A DNA stretch of 64,000 bases. It comes from Bacteroidota bacterium (lineage in GTDB: Bacteria > Bacteroidota > Bacteroidia > 2-12-FULL-35-15). Each line of letters starts with the position of its first letter. Position 1 is the first letter of the stretch. Shown piece after piece: positions 8,184 to 17,009 of the stretch. A model generated the notes under the pieces. That model saw only the letters and a program-made list of their open reading frames with translations, was not told where the DNA came from and made no database searches. A program made the translations under genes and the position numbers. The DNA is taken from positions 372,001 to 436,000 of the forward strand of contig CANIQT010000001.1 in NCBI GenBank assembly GCA_947469885.1. Direction: 5' to 3'.

Positions 8184-9083
8184 TTAACCAACTATTTGAT
8201 CTCTGATTGCTTTTATTTTTTGTGTAATCGTTTCAATTTGTTCCGGTGTAATTTTCACCTCTGTTGTGCTGTTAATAATGGTCATCTTATTCACCGGGTC
8301 AATAGATGGTGCCTGATAAGTATATTTGAATTCTACTTTGTCGTACACTGTTTGTAAATCGTTCAGATTATCAACAAATTCAGTGTATTCCGGCTGACTG
8401 TAAAACTGAGTAAGCAATTTAATCAAACTTTGCAATGATGATTTTTGTTCTGCAATTCTTCTTTTAATATCTTCGTTTGGCGATTTTGCTTTGTAAACAT
8501 TACATGCAAAATATAAACTTTCTATCCACCCACCTGCAAGCACCAATCCACTAACATCATTGCGGTCGTTGTTTTTTAAATACGCATCCGATGAGCGATA
8601 AGCCACACCAACAAGTACGAGCATCGAATCTTGATTGCCTAAGTTTTTCTGAAAACGACCCACTGTTTGTGCGTCAAATGCTCCAGCAACACCCAAATCG
8701 TCTGCCAGTTTTTTTGCCGAATTCAAATATCCTAACGCATCCTGAGTTTGGTCATATATAGTCACGTAACCAAGGTCAGCACCATAAATACCAAGGTTAA
8801 CTCCTTTTGCAAAATTGGTAGAATAACCTGCTGCCTTGTTTGCCGGATTTAAAATGGTTTTACTATATGCTGCTCCGCTATTTTTCAACAACCAAGAAGT
8901 TTGAATTGGAGAAGGAATACTGAATATTTCACCATTTACATTCAAAATAGTACTCTGTGTACTATCTACCGGAGGAACGTCCTCTGTTTCTTTTTTACCA
9001 TCATTGCCACAACCCATCGCCAAAAGCGAGGTAACCGACAATAACATAACGTGGCTTTTAATTCTGTTCATTTTCAATTTCAT
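8184..9083 (-). CDS. Lipoprotein of unknown function
   Basis: This 299-residue lipoprotein has the lipobox LLAMGC (Cys25), followed by an acidic linker (KKETEDVPPVDST) and a largely alpha-helical domain. The start at 9083 (or the Met four codons later) places the ATG about 28 bp after a very good promoter. The helical domain resembles no family I can name with confidence. It probably forms an operon with the secreted-protein gene 43 bp downstream. Confidence 0.7.
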   Translation of the reverse strand: MKLKMNRIKSHVMLLSVTSLLAMGCGNDGKKETEDVPPVDSTQSTILNVNGEIFSIPSPIQTSWLLKNSGAAYSKTILNPANKAAGYSTNFAKGVNLGIYGADLGYVTIYDQTQDALGYLNSAKKLADDLGVAGAFDAQTVGRFQKNLGNQDSMLVLVGVAYRSSDAYLKNNDRNDVSGLVLAGGWIESLYFACNVYKAKSPNEDIKRRIAEQKSSLQSLIKLLTQFYSQPEYTEFVDNLNDLQTVYDKVEFKYTYQAPSIDPVNKMTIINSTTEVKITPEQIETITQKIKAIRDQIVG

Positions 9084-9110
9084 TTAATATTGTTTTTAAA
9101 AATTAGTTTT

Positions 9111-9142
9111 CAAATGTAATAAAAATATTTATGATTGGTCAA
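9111..9142 (-). promoter_or_regulatory. Promoter of the lipoprotein operon
   Basis: On the minus strand TTG (9142-9140) is followed after 21 bp by TACATTTG (9118-9111), both matching Bacteroidota consensus boxes. Confidence 0.65.
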
Positions 9143-9213
9143 AAATAATACTTTATAGCATACTCCTCACCTTTCTATACTTTTTTATTTTAGAATGTAT
9201 AATCGTTGCCGAT

Positions 9214-9609
9214 TTATGGTATGACATTAAATTCGATAGCGCTAATTACAACATTATAAGGGTATGCCGACCCAGCAGCGTTATTAGCCGAAATATTATA
9301 CGTGCCTGCTCCAAGCCATATAGGAGTATAAGCCACAGGTACTACTCCCGAAGTTGCCTGTGCCCACAAAATCTGTCCATCTACCATCAGGTTAAAATAA
9401 TAAAACGGTCTGTCGTTAGATGTTATCGACCCGGATTCTATTTTCCAGACTTTATTTGCAGGAACAGTAACAGATGATACCGTATTTGTTCCAACAGTTA
9501 AACTGCCTGAGTAGGTTAGTCTTTTTACCTGGTTAAATTGTAAGTTTCCTTGTGCAACGGCAACAACTGACATTGCGATGATGCTAATCATTAAAAGTGT
9601 TTTTTTCAT
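9214..9609 (-). CDS. Small secreted beta-rich protein
   Basis: This 131-residue protein has a signal peptide ending near VAVAQG (residue 20). The body is all beta-like, with VTVPANKVWKIES and NRPFYYF-like strands, and lacks cysteines. The pattern, a single small domain carrying a PANKVWKIE motif, is seen in Bacteroidota surface proteins, often beside collagen-like or S74 proteins, but I cannot assign a function. It lies 43 bp downstream of the collagen-like gene on the same strand and is probably cotranscribed with it. Confidence 0.65.
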   Translation of the reverse strand: MKKTLLMISIIAMSVVAVAQGNLQFNQVKRLTYSGSLTVGTNTVSSVTVPANKVWKIESGSITSNDRPFYYFNLMVDGQILWAQATSGVVPVAYTPIWLGAGTYNISANNAAGSAYPYNVVISAIEFNVIP

Positions 9610-9652
9610 TGTTATTTTTTTGTTTTAGTTATTTTAGGTTTGATGTTTAGCT

Positions 9653-10993
9653 TTAAAATCCGTCTGCTATATAAATTAATGATTGGCTGTCGGCACCTCC
9701 ACCTCCACCTCCGCTCGAAGGAGATAAATATTGCCAAGAACCGCTGTTATAATAATAAAATCCACTTGGGCTGTCGGTTTGAAAAACCAGCAAGCCGTTT
9801 GCCGGTGAGCTTATGGTGGTGCGCTGGGCACTGGTCATTCGTGGAATAAGCAAACCCGATGTGGTGGACGAAACATCCAGAGCAGCAGAAGCAACAGGAG
9901 GAGTACCCGCAGCACTTATGCTAACATTGGTTCCGCTATTATAGATGTTGCTGGTTGCTGCCCATCCTGACCCATCGTAATAAATCGTTTGTCCGGTAGT
10001 ACCTGCAAACCCAATACTTCCGGTTGCGCCAGTAGCACCAGTTGCACCATTTGTTCCATTAGTACCATTGTTCCCCGCAGGGCCTATTGGACCTGCGTTA
10101 CCTGTTGCACCCGTTGCGCCAATTGCACCATTTATACCATTGCTGCCGTTTGTTCCATTTGTGCCAGTTGCACCGGTTGCACCATTATTACCCGTAGCAC
10201 CCACAGGGCCAGTGATACCAGTAGCTCCATTAATTCCATTTGTTCCATTAGCACCAGTTGCTCCTGTTGCGCCATTTATCCCATTGGTTCCGTTAGTTCC
10301 ATTACTTCCATCGGTTCCGTTGTTACCTGTTGCGCCTGTAGCCCCATCTATTCCGTTAATTCCATTTATACCGTTTGTGCCGTTAGTTCCATTAGTACCG
10401 TTAGCACCTGTTGCACCTGTAGCACCGTCTATCCCATTAATTCCATTTATACCATTTGAACCATTCGTTCCGTTTGTACCATTAGCACCCGTTGCACCGG
10501 TTGCTCCATCTGTACCATTAATTCCGTTTGTGCCGTTGGTTCCGTTAGCACCAGCCGCTCCCGTTGCACCTGTAGCACCTGCACTTCCTGCACCGGCAGC
10601 AGCATACAACGCATAAGGCACACTCATCAGTTGTTGTGTTCCCATTAATACATAAGAGGTGCCTCCGGTTACATCCATACTTATTTCTATAAAATAAGGA
10701 CCACTACCCCAGTTAATCGTATTGAAAGTTCCTGTTGCCACTGTTCCCGTTCCAACTACTACATTTAATAACCCAATGTTATTGGAAGTAGCAGTAAAGG
10801 TTTCGGTATAAACGATAGTGCCTGAAGCACTGCCCTGCCTAAGACTAATTTGTAAACCTATCGACTGGTTAGTTATAGCCACACCAGATGACGTACGTGC
10901 CACTGCCTGATAATTGAACCCCTGTGGAGCTTGCGCTTTGATTGTTATGTTTACTACTAAACTTAACATTACTAATAAGATTGTTTTTTTCAT
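9653..10993 (-). CDS. Collagen-like surface protein with Gly-X-Y repeats
   Basis: This is a 446-residue exported protein. The signal peptide ends near IKAQA (residue 21). It is followed by a conserved Bacteroidota N-terminal domain starting PQGFNYQAVAR (to about residue 130). About 66 collagen Gly-X-Y triplets follow (residues about 136-334), dominated by GTN, GIN and GAT with very few prolines. The C-terminal beta domain (SGLLIPRMT...GLLVFQTDSPSGFYYY) is the kind also found in tail-fibre-like Bacteroidota surface proteins. It ends with a Gly-rich stretch and no T9SS sorting domain that I can see. The triplet DNA is repetitive and opens long frames on the opposite strand, which are artefacts. 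Confidence 0.85.
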   Translation of the reverse strand: MKKTILLVMLSLVVNITIKAQAPQGFNYQAVARTSSGVAITNQSIGLQISLRQGSASGTIVYTETFTATSNNIGLLNVVVGTGTVATGTFNTINWGSGPYFIEISMDVTGGTSYVLMGTQQLMSVPYALYAAAGAGSAGATGATGAAGANGTNGTNGINGTDGATGATGANGTNGTNGSNGINGINGIDGATGATGANGTNGTNGTNGINGINGIDGATGATGNNGTDGSNGTNGTNGINGATGATGANGTNGINGATGITGPVGATGNNGATGATGTNGTNGSNGINGAIGATGATGNAGPIGPAGNNGTNGTNGATGATGATGSIGFAGTTGQTIYYDGSGWAATSNIYNSGTNVSISAAGTPPVASAALDVSSTTSGLLIPRMTSAQRTTISSPANGLLVFQTDSPSGFYYYNSGSWQYLSPSSGGGGGGADSQSLIYIADGF

Positions 10994-11072
10994 TTGTGTA
11001 AAATTTTATGCTGTGTAAAGATGCAATTATTTATTTTATTGGAATTGTTTTTTGGGTTTTTCTTTATTAAAA

Positions 11073-11101
11073 AACTCCTTACTGTTTTTTAGTAAGGAGT
11101 T
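11073..11101 (-). terminator. Terminator, probably bidirectional, after the defence operon
   Basis: A perfect 11-bp stem AACTCCTTACT / AGTAAGGAGTT with a 7-nt loop is flanked by A and T runs on both sides. It lies 150 bp downstream of the DUF3037 stop and 80 bp upstream of the collagen-like gene start. Confidence 0.75.
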
Positions 11102-11253
11102 TTTTTGTTGATGTAAATAAAACTTACAACATTATTTAGCCACTAAGAACAACAGCACTAATAACCCGTCATCTTAGCGCCTACAATTTTACAACTTAGA
11201 GCCTACTGGGGCACTGCTCTTTGCCTGCCCTTCAGCTTAGCGCTTCGGGGAAA

Positions 11254-12102
11254 TTAATTTAATTCTAAAACATTAATTGTTTCTTGAGTATATTTTTGCC
11301 ATTGGTTTTCGGCAATTAATTGTTTGTTAATTTTAACGCTATCTATTAAATCCAGAGCATTCTCATAGTCTTTACGAAAATTATTGTTCGTAGGTTGAGC
11401 GATTAACAAGTCGAAACGTAAATTATTCTTTTTGGCATAGCTGGTTAATTCAATCAGGTGACTGTATATAATTGCAGCTTTGTTCTGAATGGAATTTTCC
11501 TCGGTTAAATCAAAACTAAGTGGTTTGATGTAATTATCAGTATCATTTTTCCATGCTAATTCAAATTTAATTTTGAAATGATCTGTAACTAAGATTTCGT
11601 TTTTTCTAAATTTATTTTCAATTGATTTATGCTTTGATTGAATGTAGCCAGTAAAAGTTTTAAGAATAAAATGTTCATTGTGCTTTACAATAGCGGGCTT
11701 TTCCAAAATAATCCCAGGTAATAATAGTTTAGAATATTCGTCAACTGTTTTTTTATTATCCGAAAATATATTTTTTATTTGAACAGGTTCTTTAAAAACC
11801 AATCCAGCCGCATCTTCAGCTAAAATATACTGATGTATGTATTTGGCAAAATCTAATTTGTCAGAATGTTGATTATAAAGGTCTACGTGTGTTTTTATTT
11901 TTTCAATAATTGATTTAAGATAACTGTTGAAAATTGAATTGTCAAAATCAGGATAAATTGATTTTGCTCTATATCCATCACCTTTTACAAATTCAAATTT
12001 GTTTTCGTTTTGAAAATAAAACAAAATACCAACATTCAACACTTCTCCCAGAACAAGGTTGTGTTTGTATTGTAAAATTGAATATGTAAAATAAGTGCTC
12101 AT
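11254..12102 (-). CDS. DUF3037 protein, partner of the HipA-like kinase
   Basis: This 282-residue protein begins YFTYSILQYKHNLVLGEVLNVGILFYF, the recognisable N-terminal signature of DUF3037 (YS-hh-QY...GE-hNhGhh). The rest is mostly charged and helical with no catalytic motif I can see. Its start codon overlaps the HipA-like gene's stop by 4 bp (ATGA), so the two are translationally coupled. DUF3037 genes next to HipA-like kinase genes occur in other bacteria (established association; joint function unclear to me). It is the last gene of the defence operon. A role as partner or regulator of the kinase is inference. Confidence 0.75.
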   Translation of the reverse strand: MSTYFTYSILQYKHNLVLGEVLNVGILFYFQNENKFEFVKGDGYRAKSIYPDFDNSIFNSYLKSIIEKIKTHVDLYNQHSDKLDFAKYIHQYILAEDAAGLVFKEPVQIKNIFSDNKKTVDEYSKLLLPGIILEKPAIVKHNEHFILKTFTGYIQSKHKSIENKFRKNEILVTDHFKIKFELAWKNDTDNYIKPLSFDLTEENSIQNKAAIIYSHLIELTSYAKKNNLRFDLLIAQPTNNNFRKDYENALDLIDSVKINKQLIAENQWQKYTQETINVLELN

Positions 12103-12899
12103 TGCAGTGAAGCTTTAAGAAGGTTAGCAAAGATAGTTGATTTTTCTTTAACATTTTCAATCCAATTGTTAATTTGTGTTTTATTGGTCGAATACCCCTG
12201 CTGACTAAGGGAATTATAACAAGGGTTAAGTTTGTTTAAATTAAGCAGATATAAATATTGCTCAAATTCATCAAAATAGTTTTGCTTCACAATTCCCCTG
12301 GCTTTTCTGAGATAAGGATAAAATAAATGATGATTGGTATATTTTGCTTCAATCCTGAAATCATTTAAGTTAATTCCGGTTATATTTTGTTTATTTAATG
12401 CCAATTCATGGTCAATTAAAAAAGCTGTTTTGAGAGCAACAAGTAAGTTAGTTTTTTGTTGTCCCTGGTCCGCATTCCTTATCATATTATCAAAAGCATA
12501 AAGAGTATCTAAAGCAATCCGCTTTTTAAAATCACGCTTTGATAAGCCTTTAATAGCTTGCTGTATGTTTGAGAGTTGAAAAGTGGCAAATTTTGGTCGT
12601 GGGTCGGCATTATTTAATTGAATTTGTTCCTGAGCGGATAGTTTTCCAAAGGCAAAGTCATCAGGAATATTAATAAAAGCACAATCTGGTACATCAAATT
12701 CAAATTCTTTTGCCAAAGAATTACAAATTAATTCACTTGTTACACAATTTAGATTCTCAATTTGTGCCGTAGTATATAATTTTACCACAAAGGGTTTCAA
12801 TCCTTCAGGGGTATTGGCAAGAACTACCCAAGGTTTAGTATGACCAACTTTTGAATTGACAACTGTTACAAAATCTATAGCTTCGTATATTGGTATCAT
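12099..12899 (-). CDS. HipA-like Ser/Thr kinase domain protein
   Basis: This 266-residue protein has a HipA-like kinase fold. PFVVKLY supplies the ATP-binding Lys40 and TSELICNSLA the conserved Glu helix. IRNADQGQQKTNLLV (residues about 141-154) fits the catalytic loop N-x-D-x(6)-N, and FLIDHELAL holds the metal-binding Asp163. All residues needed for phosphotransfer appear present. It is much shorter than canonical HipA (about 440) and no HipB-type HTH gene is next to it, so it belongs to the short HipA_2-like group. The start at 12899 begins 1 bp after the hsdS stop. An in-frame extension from 12929 would overlap hsdS and is not preferred. Confidence 0.78.
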   Translation of the reverse strand: MIPIYEAIDFVTVVNSKVGHTKPWVVLANTPEGLKPFVVKLYTTAQIENLNCVTSELICNSLAKEFEFDVPDCAFINIPDDFAFGKLSAQEQIQLNNADPRPKFATFQLSNIQQAIKGLSKRDFKKRIALDTLYAFDNMIRNADQGQQKTNLLVALKTAFLIDHELALNKQNITGINLNDFRIEAKYTNHHLFYPYLRKARGIVKQNYFDEFEQYLYLLNLNKLNPCYNSLSQQGYSTNKTQINNWIENVKEKSTIFANLLKASLQ

Positions 12900-12900
12900 T

Positions 12901-14532
12901 TTAATTAGTTTCCATTTCCTCCACCTCAAATGCCTGATGAAGCAATGCTTTTAGCAATTGCTCTGTAGCTTGTTGGTTAGCTATTATATGTTCTTTTAAT
13001 TGTTTGGTTTTGTTTAATTGTTTGTCTATTTCTGATACTATACGTTTTTGTTCGGCTAAAGGAGGCAGGGGGATAATTTGATTTTTTAAAATATCAGTAT
13101 TGATATTTTGCCAAGTTGCACCAGTTGCAATTTTCATCATACTTGCCTCAAAAACTTTGAATAAATAAAACAGAAACATTTTTGTAGTATCTTCTTTAAT
13201 ATTTTTTACGGACATCAAACCGTCATAAATATAACCATCTATTCCAAGAAGCGCAGATCTACCAGCACTACCGCTTGCGACAATTATAATGTCATTTGTT
13301 GTGACATACCTGCTGTGTTTTGTTCCCAGTTCAGTTAAAAATTCGCGTGTATCTGATAATGGTTTATCATTAGCAAATTCAGTCATATCAGATATTGTAA
13401 TCCAATTATATTTTGTTTTTGCTTTTGAAAAATATCTTGGGTCACCTTTTGGACGAGGTGAAGAACCTCTTTCAATTTGGAAAATTTCTCCCAACCTGCA
13501 CCACACCCAATTATCAGGAATATCAAAAGGAATTTCTTCGGGTTTTATGGGTGGCAATGGTTTTTCTTTTTTATTTAATTTTTCTTTTTCTGCTTTTAAT
13601 TGTTTTAATATTTCATTTGCTGATTCATCTTTTTTGTTTTGTGGAAGTAATTTGCCTTGCACAGCTTCCAGTAATATCGCTTGGTTTAGGTTTTCTATTT
13701 GAGTCAGCTGGAACTTAATTTCAGCTTTAATAGTTGCAGCCTTTATTTGTGATTTATGCAATCTGAATATTCTATTTTCAATATCAATATTAAAAAAAGA
13801 CCCAGTTGGAATAAAAGTATCATTTTCAAAAGCATTAAAAAAATCTAATATTTTGTGCTGTTCTGAAATAGGAGGAAGTGGAATTAATATATTATTTAAA
13901 GTGCCTTGAGTTAGTTGATTTATTCCAGTACTCTTTTTATCATCTATTTGGGACTTAAATAGAGCAGATGTCATAAAACGATGAATGTAAATATTGATAT
14001 TGCTTCTATAAAGACTCATAAATGCACCAAAAGACATCCCTTCCTTTTCAATTAATGCTGACTTGCCAATTAAATTATTACTTCCACTTCTCACACAAAT
14101 TAATATGTCTCCTGTTTTGGCAACTTGTTTATCTCTTACTTTTATATCTACACTAATTAATTCCGAATAATCTATTCTATTATCCTGAACATTGTTTGCC
14201 CGCAAAACAGGAATGCCAACTTTGCCCACTTGAGATGGTTTAAATATTAGCCCAATGGTGGATTCTCCAATTTCTCCCAATTTACACCATACCCAATTTT
14301 TGGGTATTTCAAATGGTATTTCCTCGTGGTTAATTAATGGCAATTGTTTTTTGTCAGAATTATTTTCATTTTTTAGTTGATTGTATAACTCTAAACCGCT
14401 ATCGTTTCCAACCTCATTTTGTTTACCTAATTCTTTAATAAGAATATTAAAATAAATGCCAGAATTTTTCCTATACAAGGATTCCCAATCTTGCCCAATT
14501 TCGTTACCTTTTGATTTTCTACCTCTACTCAT
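12901..14532 (-). CDS. hsdS: Type I restriction-modification specificity subunit HsdS
   Basis: This 543-residue subunit has two target-recognition domains that set the bipartite DNA site. The internal duplication is visible: EEIPFEIPKNWVWCKLGEI near residue 70 recurs as EEIPFDIPDNWVWCRLGEI near residue 340. Each TRD ends in a conserved region, IPLPPISEQHKIL near 217 and IPLPPLAEQKRIV near 490, leading into coiled-coil spacers. It overlaps hsdM by 4 bp (ATGA) and lies 1 bp before the HipA-like gene. Both TRDs look complete, with no frameshift, so the system is probably active. Confidence 0.95.
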   Translation of the reverse strand: MSRGRKSKGNEIGQDWESLYRKNSGIYFNILIKELGKQNEVGNDSGLELYNQLKNENNSDKKQLPLINHEEIPFEIPKNWVWCKLGEIGESTIGLIFKPSQVGKVGIPVLRANNVQDNRIDYSELISVDIKVRDKQVAKTGDILICVRSGSNNLIGKSALIEKEGMSFGAFMSLYRSNINIYIHRFMTSALFKSQIDDKKSTGINQLTQGTLNNILIPLPPISEQHKILDFFNAFENDTFIPTGSFFNIDIENRIFRLHKSQIKAATIKAEIKFQLTQIENLNQAILLEAVQGKLLPQNKKDESANEILKQLKAEKEKLNKKEKPLPPIKPEEIPFDIPDNWVWCRLGEIFQIERGSSPRPKGDPRYFSKAKTKYNWITISDMTEFANDKPLSDTREFLTELGTKHSRYVTTNDIIIVASGSAGRSALLGIDGYIYDGLMSVKNIKEDTTKMFLFYLFKVFEASMMKIATGATWQNINTDILKNQIIPLPPLAEQKRIVSEIDKQLNKTKQLKEHIIANQQATEQLLKALLHQAFEVEEMETN

Positions 14533-15950
14533 TTCTGCATTTTTAATTCACCCAATAATTCCAAAGATTCATTAAAAGATTTCTCTAAATTTTCAATAAT
14601 CGCTTTTCTATCATACACCACTTCTTCCACCACCTTATTCGGATTTTTAATATCCAAATCATATCCCCGCTGTATAATAGTATCCATAGAAACTTTCCAG
14701 CTTACTTCGCTTTCTGTTCTTTTTTTCCACCATTTTTTAATGGTGTCAAACTCTTCTATTCGTATGGGTTTTGTTTTGTTGTATGCTTTTGCTCCTTCGG
14801 GCAAAGTATGTTCGTAATACCAAATATCTTTTGTGGGTTTCCCTTTTTCAAAGAAAATTAAATTGGTATTTACAGTAGCATAGGGCGCAAATACGCTTTG
14901 TGGCAAACGTATAATGGTATGTACATTGCAGTCTTCCAATAGCTTTTGTCTTACCCTCGCTTTGACACCATCTCCAGATAAACTACCATCGGGTAATACT
15001 ATTCCGGCTCTTCCTCCTTCTTCTAATAATTGTATGAAGAGAATTAAAAATAAATCTGCACTGTCTTTGGTTCGGTAGTTTAACGGGAAGTTAGTTTCCA
15101 TACCATCGCCCACCACCCCGCCAAACGGAGGATTAGCAACTATTATCTTTACCCTGTCTTTTTGTTTTATGGAAGTTAACTCTCGGCTCAACGAATCTCC
15201 GTTTTCTATCTGTGGTATTTCTATGTCGTGTGTTATCAGGTTTATTACGCTCAACATATATGGCAATGGTTTTAGCTCTGTGCCTGTAATAGTTGCCTGT
15301 AGCGTTTTGCGGTCGTTCACATTTTTTACCTGCTTGCGCAAATGTTCAATGGCACATACCAAAAATCCTGCTGTGCCGCAGGCAGGGTCTATAATCTTTT
15401 CGCCTAACTGTGGGTCAACCATATCAATTATAAACTGTGTAACCGCACGGGGTGTATAAAATTCTCCTGTGTCTTTTTTGGTGGCAAGCCCTTGTAATAT
15501 GTCTTCGTAAATGGCATTAAATATATGATGCTCTTTACTGCTGTTAAAATCTATTTCATTCAGTTTATTAATAGCCTGCCGGAAAGTAGTTCCGCTTTTC
15601 ATATAGTTATTGGTACCATCAAATATATTTCGGATAATAAAACCTAATTTATCATCCGTGCCTATTTTCAGGTTTTTCAGTTCGGGAAACAAATGGTTGT
15701 TTACAAAATTAATTAACTCGTCTCCTGTCATTCCTTCATCATCACCTGCCCAGTTTCGCCACTGAAAAGAAGAAGGAATAGGGGATTTATATTTTGAATT
15801 CAGGATTTCTTTTTCCTGATCTTTGTCGTCAAACAATTTCAAAAAAATCATCCACCCAAGTTGCTCGATGCGTTGCGCATCGCCACTTAAACCTGGGTCT
15901 TTGCGGAAGATGTCACGAATTGATTTTATTACTCCACTAATGTTGCTCAT
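14529..15950 (-). CDS. hsdM: Type I restriction-modification DNA methyltransferase HsdM
   Basis: This 473-residue N6-adenine methyltransferase has an N-terminal helical HsdM domain (residues 1-150). The SAM-binding motif I is DPACGTAGFL (188-197) and the catalytic motif IV is NPPF (273-276). The GEFYTPRAV segment before motif I is typical of HsdM. It modifies adenines in the site chosen by HsdS and forms the M2S methylase with it. The gene is separated from hsdR by the Abi_2 gene, and the 81 bp upstream carry a GC-rich palindromic repeat. Length and motifs are normal. Confidence 0.95.
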   Translation of the reverse strand: MSNISGVIKSIRDIFRKDPGLSGDAQRIEQLGWMIFLKLFDDKDQEKEILNSKYKSPIPSSFQWRNWAGDDEGMTGDELINFVNNHLFPELKNLKIGTDDKLGFIIRNIFDGTNNYMKSGTTFRQAINKLNEIDFNSSKEHHIFNAIYEDILQGLATKKDTGEFYTPRAVTQFIIDMVDPQLGEKIIDPACGTAGFLVCAIEHLRKQVKNVNDRKTLQATITGTELKPLPYMLSVINLITHDIEIPQIENGDSLSRELTSIKQKDRVKIIVANPPFGGVVGDGMETNFPLNYRTKDSADLFLILFIQLLEEGGRAGIVLPDGSLSGDGVKARVRQKLLEDCNVHTIIRLPQSVFAPYATVNTNLIFFEKGKPTKDIWYYEHTLPEGAKAYNKTKPIRIEEFDTIKKWWKKRTESEVSWKVSMDTIIQRGYDLDIKNPNKVVEEVVYDRKAIIENLEKSFNESLELLGELKMQK

Positions 15951-15967
15951 AATGTTTTTTGTTGTTA

Positions 15968-16009
15968 GACCTCACCCCAGCCCCTTCCCTCGAAAAAAGG
16001 GTAGGGGTT
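15968..16009. repeat. GC-rich palindromic repeat (REP-like), copy upstream of hsdM
   Basis: A GACCTCACCCCAGCCCC-type element with inverted ends (CCCCTTCCCT ... AGGGTAGGGG around GAAAA) lies between the Abi_2 and hsdM genes. Related copies are at 53607-53652, 58557-58587, 58649-58694 and 58749-58786. In this GC-poor sequence they stand out strongly. Confidence 0.7.
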
Positions 16010-16031
16010 ATTGTGTGTGAAGTATGATGTT

Positions 16032-16940
16032 TTAATTAATTTTCCATAGCTCTTCCTTGTCCCAATTGTCAGTAAAACCCATATAATATTTTGGAAGAGA
16101 AGGATATTTATTTAGTAGGTCTTTAATTTTTTTTGAAAAGCTATTGCCCGGACTTATAGCAGATAATAAATAGGTAATCATTGAAATAGAAATATAAATT
16201 CTATTATGCCTGTCGATAGGTGGAACTTCTTTTAACCAGATTAATTTTGTGTTTCTTGGAATGATAGGTGTCCGAGGTAATTTTCTATTCCATAAGCGCA
16301 TGTGATGTGCACAAGTATTTCGCACATAAGAAAGAGAATCTAACCAAGACTCAAGAATTATTTCGTCTAAACCAAAATGCTTCGCAACATTTTTTCTTGC
16401 ATCACAATTCTTTAAATTCTTAAACAACATAGATAGCTGTCCGAAAGAAGCTAATTCAAGAGCCATCCAAGCAGGAGGATTAGCGGGTTTGGTATATTTT
16501 GTTCTGTAATGTTTTATGAAAACCTCGCTGGTTTTATTCATTTCTTCCATCAAAATTGTCTGGAGTTTGTAAAAATAAGTGTCTTTGCCCCTGAACAAAG
16601 ATTTATCTTCATACCAATTATTACCATACTGAAGACAATAATTGTGAATAATAGTAGTTCTTAGGGCGATTTCCATCCTTTCAATTTCATCGAAAATAAG
16701 CAGGCGGAGTTTTCGGTCAAATACATACGTGTCTAAAACAGTTTCAAAGGTAGTTCCTCTAATAAACAGATGGTCTTGTTTGGGGTTTTCAAGGAGGGTA
16801 TACCAATACGCACTTAATCTGTAATAACTGATATTGCATAAATACATTTTAGCTTTTGCTTCATCAGGAATAACCATTCCTCTTTCTTTCAAAAGGGCAA
16901 TTTGTTCATCAACCGTAAGAGGTCTTTTATCAAAATCCAT
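16032..16940 (-). CDS. Abi_2 / AbiF-like abortive infection HEPN protein
   Basis: This 302-residue protein of the Abi_2 (AbiD/AbiF) family starts with DKRPLTVDEQIALLKERG and NISYYRLSAYWY, both typical of the family. The HEPN RNase-like motif R-x4-H appears as RNTCAHHMRLWNR (R207, H212). Members are predicted RNases causing abortive infection against phage. The start at 16940 is chosen because family proteins begin just before the LTVDEQ segment. The in-frame extension to 17030 would translate a hairpin leader. It sits between hsdR and hsdM on the same strand, with a promoter-like box and a structured leader of its own. Confidence 0.88.
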   Translation of the reverse strand: MDFDKRPLTVDEQIALLKERGMVIPDEAKAKMYLCNISYYRLSAYWYTLLENPKQDHLFIRGTTFETVLDTYVFDRKLRLLIFDEIERMEIALRTTIIHNYCLQYGNNWYEDKSLFRGKDTYFYKLQTILMEEMNKTSEVFIKHYRTKYTKPANPPAWMALELASFGQLSMLFKNLKNCDARKNVAKHFGLDEIILESWLDSLSYVRNTCAHHMRLWNRKLPRTPIIPRNTKLIWLKEVPPIDRHNRIYISISMITYLLSAISPGNSFSKKIKDLLNKYPSLPKYYMGFTDNWDKEELWKIN

Positions 16941-16959
16941 AAGTGTATAAAATAAAAAG

Positions 16960-16999
16960 ACCCGTCCTGGTGCGCTGTTCTGCGGGAAGCGTGACGGGT
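16960..16999 (-). ncRNA. Hairpin leader or small RNA upstream of the Abi_2 gene (candidate)
   Basis: On the minus strand a 40-nt element is closed by the 7-bp stem ACCCGTC / GACGGGT and has an inner stem CGCT / AGCG. It is followed directly by CTTTTTATTTT, which looks like a U-tract. It begins about 11 nt after a TATGTTTG promoter box and ends 19 bp before the Abi_2 start codon. It could be a terminator-like attenuator or a short structured RNA made in excess over the mRNA. Only the fold and placement are seen; the function is inferred. Confidence 0.4.
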
Positions 17000-17009
17000 A
17001 CTGTTGGCG

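Noticed and set aside
9989..10616. Two plus-strand open frames (Cys/Ser-rich and Pro/Val/Ala-rich) opposite the collagen-like gene
   Set aside because: They are the antisense of Gly-X-Y triplets, have no plausible start context, and fall entirely within a well-supported minus-strand gene.
12099..12899. Classical HipBA toxin-antitoxin
   Set aside because: No HipB-like HTH gene precedes the kinase and the protein is much shorter than HipA. The partner here is DUF3037.
12901..14532. hsdS split or frameshifted into two genes
   Set aside because: One continuous frame carries both recognition domains and both conserved regions.
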